NCBI GenBank assembly: GCA_035578155.1
Contig: JAPWDM010000001.1
Location: 79,233,425 to 79,297,424, forward strand
DNA length: 64,000 nucleotides
Reading direction: 5' to 3'
From: Brachynemurus nebulosus
Taxonomy: Eukaryota; Arthropoda; Insecta; Neuroptera; Myrmeleontidae
Of the stretch, positions 60,699 through 64,000 are shown piece after piece. The notes beneath the pieces were generated by a model, which was given only the letters and a program-made list of their open reading frames with translations, did not search any database and was not told the DNA's origin. How positions within the stretch are numbered: position 1 is the first letter of the stretch; every line of letters starts with the position of its first letter. A program made the translations under genes and the position numbers.

Positions 60699-62859
60699 CG
60701 CTAGGACAGGGAAACCTATACAGGGTGTAAAATATATAAATCTCAAAATTTGCAGGAGAGAAAGGTCTCAGTCTACCAATTAAGTATTTCTAGTTAAATT
60801 TTACCGATCAAGTTTCATTTCAGAAATTTTTGGTTGTCAAAAACGTGTTAAAAAATGGCCCCTAGAAAAAGAAAAAACTTATTCAGGCTCTGATTATCTA
60901 TCATTTTTTTCCGTAAATTTTTTTGTCAATAAAATATTTTTACCTGCTTGTTTACGGAATCTTTTTAAAATAGCTATACAGTAGTGTCCATAAAAATTTG
61001 AACATAATTTCTAATGTGACAATTTTACGTCATATTTCAAATAGATAGATTTCGTCAAATCTCATTAAATTATTTAGAAAATTAATATAAACCTGCAATC
61101 GATTTTAGTAATTGAAACATCACTGACTTACATCGACTTTAATCCAATTCTTTGACACATTTAATACATTCAAAGCTGCCTCTAACACTGGCGAAGTTTA
61201 GAACAATATACAAACTAAAGACCCCTCAAAATAAAGATAGTTCAGTGGTTAAGTGCGTTTTTTCAATGATGAGACTGCTGACATGAAAGTATTTTTTTTC
61301 TGTAAAATTTAGTTTAACAAGTTAAAAAACATACTTTTTTCTAGAATTTCTCGATTGGAACTGGCGTCTTAGTCCTAAAACTTCATTCTAGTTTAAGTTT
61401 CTTGTAAAAATTAAATAAAATCTTAAGTTGAAGTATTTAGCAATTATGACACAATAATCAAATTTAAAATATCCCTAAAATATGTATACACAATCGGTTT
61501 ATTATTCACATACACTTCTAGTTTTAATACTTTGATTTAAAGAAATTATAAATCACTAAGTTCTTTTGGCGATATCGGCCACACTCAGACACAATGCTAT
61601 CCGCAATTTTTTACACATACGCTTAGGTCTTCATCATGAATTATGTAGTTATGTGACAATATGTATGTACAAAATAAATGTATGTAGGTTACTGGTTTAG
61701 TACGTTTTAGGAACAAAAATAATATCTAAATGTGTTACTCAAAGGGGGCTTCCAAGGTCAAAGTTGCACCCTTAAAATTCCAGTGGCGGTTTAGTAGTAT
61801 TTTTTTTAAATATAAAGCTTGACTGTAAATAGAAAAACTTGACTTATTTTATCATAACGTAATAGTGACATTTCCAAAAATTAATTAATACGATTGAAAA
61901 CACAGTAGTATTTTTTAAATCTTAATTTTTGATTGGATATTGAGTGGCATATTGAATTTTATAATGTCTTACGATTTCATTAATATGTTCACCACTTTCA
62001 GTTTTAGAAATTACCTCTAAATTTTTATTAATTGTTAAAAATTTTTCTTTTATAATTCACCCATTTTTAATGTAAGTACAATAATTGTTAAACCACACAC
62101 TTATACAAGTGACTGCGACGACACTGATAATCACGAAATCGAAGAACATGTGAATCAATCATAAGTTCATAACATCACCATAATATCATTATTTATTAGT
62201 TTTTAGAATACTACACTCATCAACCAAATTAACCGTTCAAGCTCCAAATAGTATAACATTAAATTATTTTTTGAAAGCTGTGGTTATTAAATTCTACTTG
62301 TTTAGTGAGGCTGTAATTTAGCGATAAATTAAGCACTCTCTGCTATACGTACTGTAATCTATATTTACTTCAAAAAACAATAAAAAGTAAAAAAATGTAA
62401 TTTTTATTAAAAATAAATTAAAAGTTGCTTTTGATTTTTATATTGAGGAGAAAAATACCTTTATTACCTATGTTGCCTCTCCCTGCGTCAGTATGTGATA
62501 CAGACGATTGTAAAACCTGTCGATAACATCCTGAATATTTAATCCTAAAAGTCAATTTTTATTAATTTCTTAAAATCGTTTAAATTACAAGAAATTAAAA
62601 TGAATTCTGATTGTTAAATCGTTTATTCAGCAAATAACATTTAACATCACAAACGAAATTTAAAATAAAATTGATGCTAAACATATTTTGGAAAAGGTGG
62701 TCAATTAATTTTGCCGATGAGTGTATTTATTATATTTTCAAACACAGGTATGTATCCACTATACGTATAATATTCATTTTATAATCATGTCTCCTTTTTC
62801 CAAATACATACGTAGCTGGCTTGTATTACCCTGCATAACAGAACACATAAAACACATAG
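60699..62859. other. AT-rich spacer
   Basis: No recognisable gene or repeat. Confidence 0.35.
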
Positions 62860-64000
62860 GGGAGAGTCTGCTATACTGGACCGGCTCGTAAATTGGACCG
62901 CTCCAATTTTACGTAACTAAAGGACAGATAGAGCCATTTAACTAACAATAAAAATATCAAACAACTTTTGAAAGTATTTCTTAGTATGAATTTAGGTAGT
63001 TGTCAAATAAATAGTCTTTTAAAACTTACAAATTTATGAAAAATTGTCAAGTGGATGTTAAATTTTAATTACTTACCGTTTGACTAAACTCTTAAGAGAT
63101 AGGTACAACTTTTTATATTTATGTTTCGTCTATGACATATGTAATTTATTATAACGACATAATGTTAAAAATATATACATGAGTTAGACACAGACAACGG
63201 TCATTGTAAAAAAAAACAGCCGAAATTGGACCTATCATAAGTTTCTATAATAGACCGGTTCAGCTTAAGAACCATTTCATATTAACAATTTTTATTATCC
63301 CAAAAATGAGAGAGATATGGCCAATTGAAACAAGAACAATTAGAAGTACATCACTAAACATTCCAATACAAGAAATTTTTCCATTAATCGCAATAAAACA
63401 AGGAATTGAAGCTAAAAATAACCGTAAGGATCAATAAGCAACAGAGTTAACTAGTTCTCCTTACAAAAGCAGTTTAAAGGTATCCAAAGCCGAATCATCA
63501 AAAGTAAAATGATTGAAAGAAAATTAAAAGTAGAAGAAATGGTTTTTGAAACGATAGCTAATAGTCAGTGTAATAAAGAAGCTTAAAGTTAATATTGTGG
63601 AATTTGCGAAGAAGACAGAATTTAGTCAATGATTCAGTGGATGATGTGTAGAGAATGGAATCATGTACAGTGTGCAAATTCTTCGAAAAGAGTAAAAAAG
63701 TACTTTTGTATTAACGGAAAGAACTGATTCCTGAGTTTTTTTAATTTAGAATTGATATGTACTTTTTGTTTCCACTAGATTTTTTTTTACTATGTAATAC
63801 TGATTTTCGTTATAGTACAGTATAATAACAGTATAATAAAATCATAGTTTTTGAACTTTTTTCTCAACTTTCGTTTGATTATGCTACTATTAACGGCGGT
63901 CCAATTTAAGATCCAATCGGTCCAAATTAGCATAATAGTTTCTTAAATTGGACCAAATGATAGTATCTTTTTTACCCCCGGGAATATCCTTTTAAAATTC
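62860..64000 (+). mobile_element. possible pogo-like remnant
   Basis: The motif TTGGACC with flanking AAA recurs in both orientations: 62891, 63225, 63897 and 63920-63955 (TTCTTAAATTGGACC). Between them are short frames resembling the C-terminus of pogo-type transposases: MREIWPIETRTIRSTSLNIP (63307) and a Cys-rich segment CGICEEDR...CREWNHVQCANSSK (63599-63695, one stop) that looks like a zinc-binding tail. The catalytic domain is not visible, and the right end may lie outside the window. Confidence 0.4.

Overview
The window is AT-rich eukaryotic DNA, almost certainly from an insect or other arthropod. Three things point there: a spliced gene with short GT-AG introns, a set of transposon families typical of arthropods (R4/Dong-like and I-group non-LTR retrotransposons, a Penelope-like element, jockey, mariner, Tc1, pogo-type DDE_1, TTAA-target MITEs), and long (TA)n and (TAA)n arrays. 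I see no bacterial operon, no rRNA, tRNA or CRISPR, and no clear single-copy host gene. The species cannot be named from this sequence. Family names come from motif recognition, not from a search.

Region 1-20 kb is the information-rich part. It opens with the 3' part of an intact transposase-like ORF (3-1664). A spliced gene with a DUF4806-type domain overlaps its end (exons 1651-1837, 1906-2342, 2413-2572 and, by my reading, 17303-17411). The last intron of that gene is about 14.7 kb and holds a stack of nested elements: a roughly 350-bp terminal repeat with a hairpin, a (TAA)n array, a full-length R4/Dong-like retrotransposon (3968-8474), a full-length I-group retrotransposon with gag-like and EN-RT-RNaseH ORFs inserted in the Dong (TAA)n tail (8475-15362), a Penelope-like 3' fragment on the minus strand (15875-16770), and a 5'-truncated second Dong copy (16770-17153). 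Downstream is a decayed tyrosine recombinase gene (18438-19511). It is followed by an inverted copy of the hairpin repeat seen at 2972-3325.

Region 20-25.5 kb is non-coding repeat: modules of about 480 bp in both orientations plus a 266-bp tandem duplication. Region 26-53.3 kb is bounded by a pair of inverted copies, about 1.65 kb each, of an unclassified non-coding repeat. Between them lie broken jockey, mariner, Tc1 and pogo/DDE_1 elements, two MITEs flanked by exact TTAA duplications (29020-29708, 37417-37871), several long palindromes (31851-33467, 33640-35316, 42162-42374, 43459-43955, 44078-45982) and many (TA)n arrays.

Region 53-64 kb is gene-poor. It holds a frameshifted Penelope-like RT fragment (55274-55730), a 147-bp tandem duplication, a third TTAA-bounded element (57437-58303), a compound (TA)n array with periodic interruptions, and a possible pogo-like remnant at the right end.

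The ORFs that look intact are the transposase-like ORF, the spliced DUF4806 gene, the Dong ORF and the two I-group ORFs. Everything else coding is broken by stops, frameshifts or truncation. The most interesting points are the DUF4806 gene carrying a large nested cluster in one intron, the tyrosine recombinase with inverted hairpin repeats about 16 kb apart, and the palindromic Tc1 element with IR/DR-like ends.
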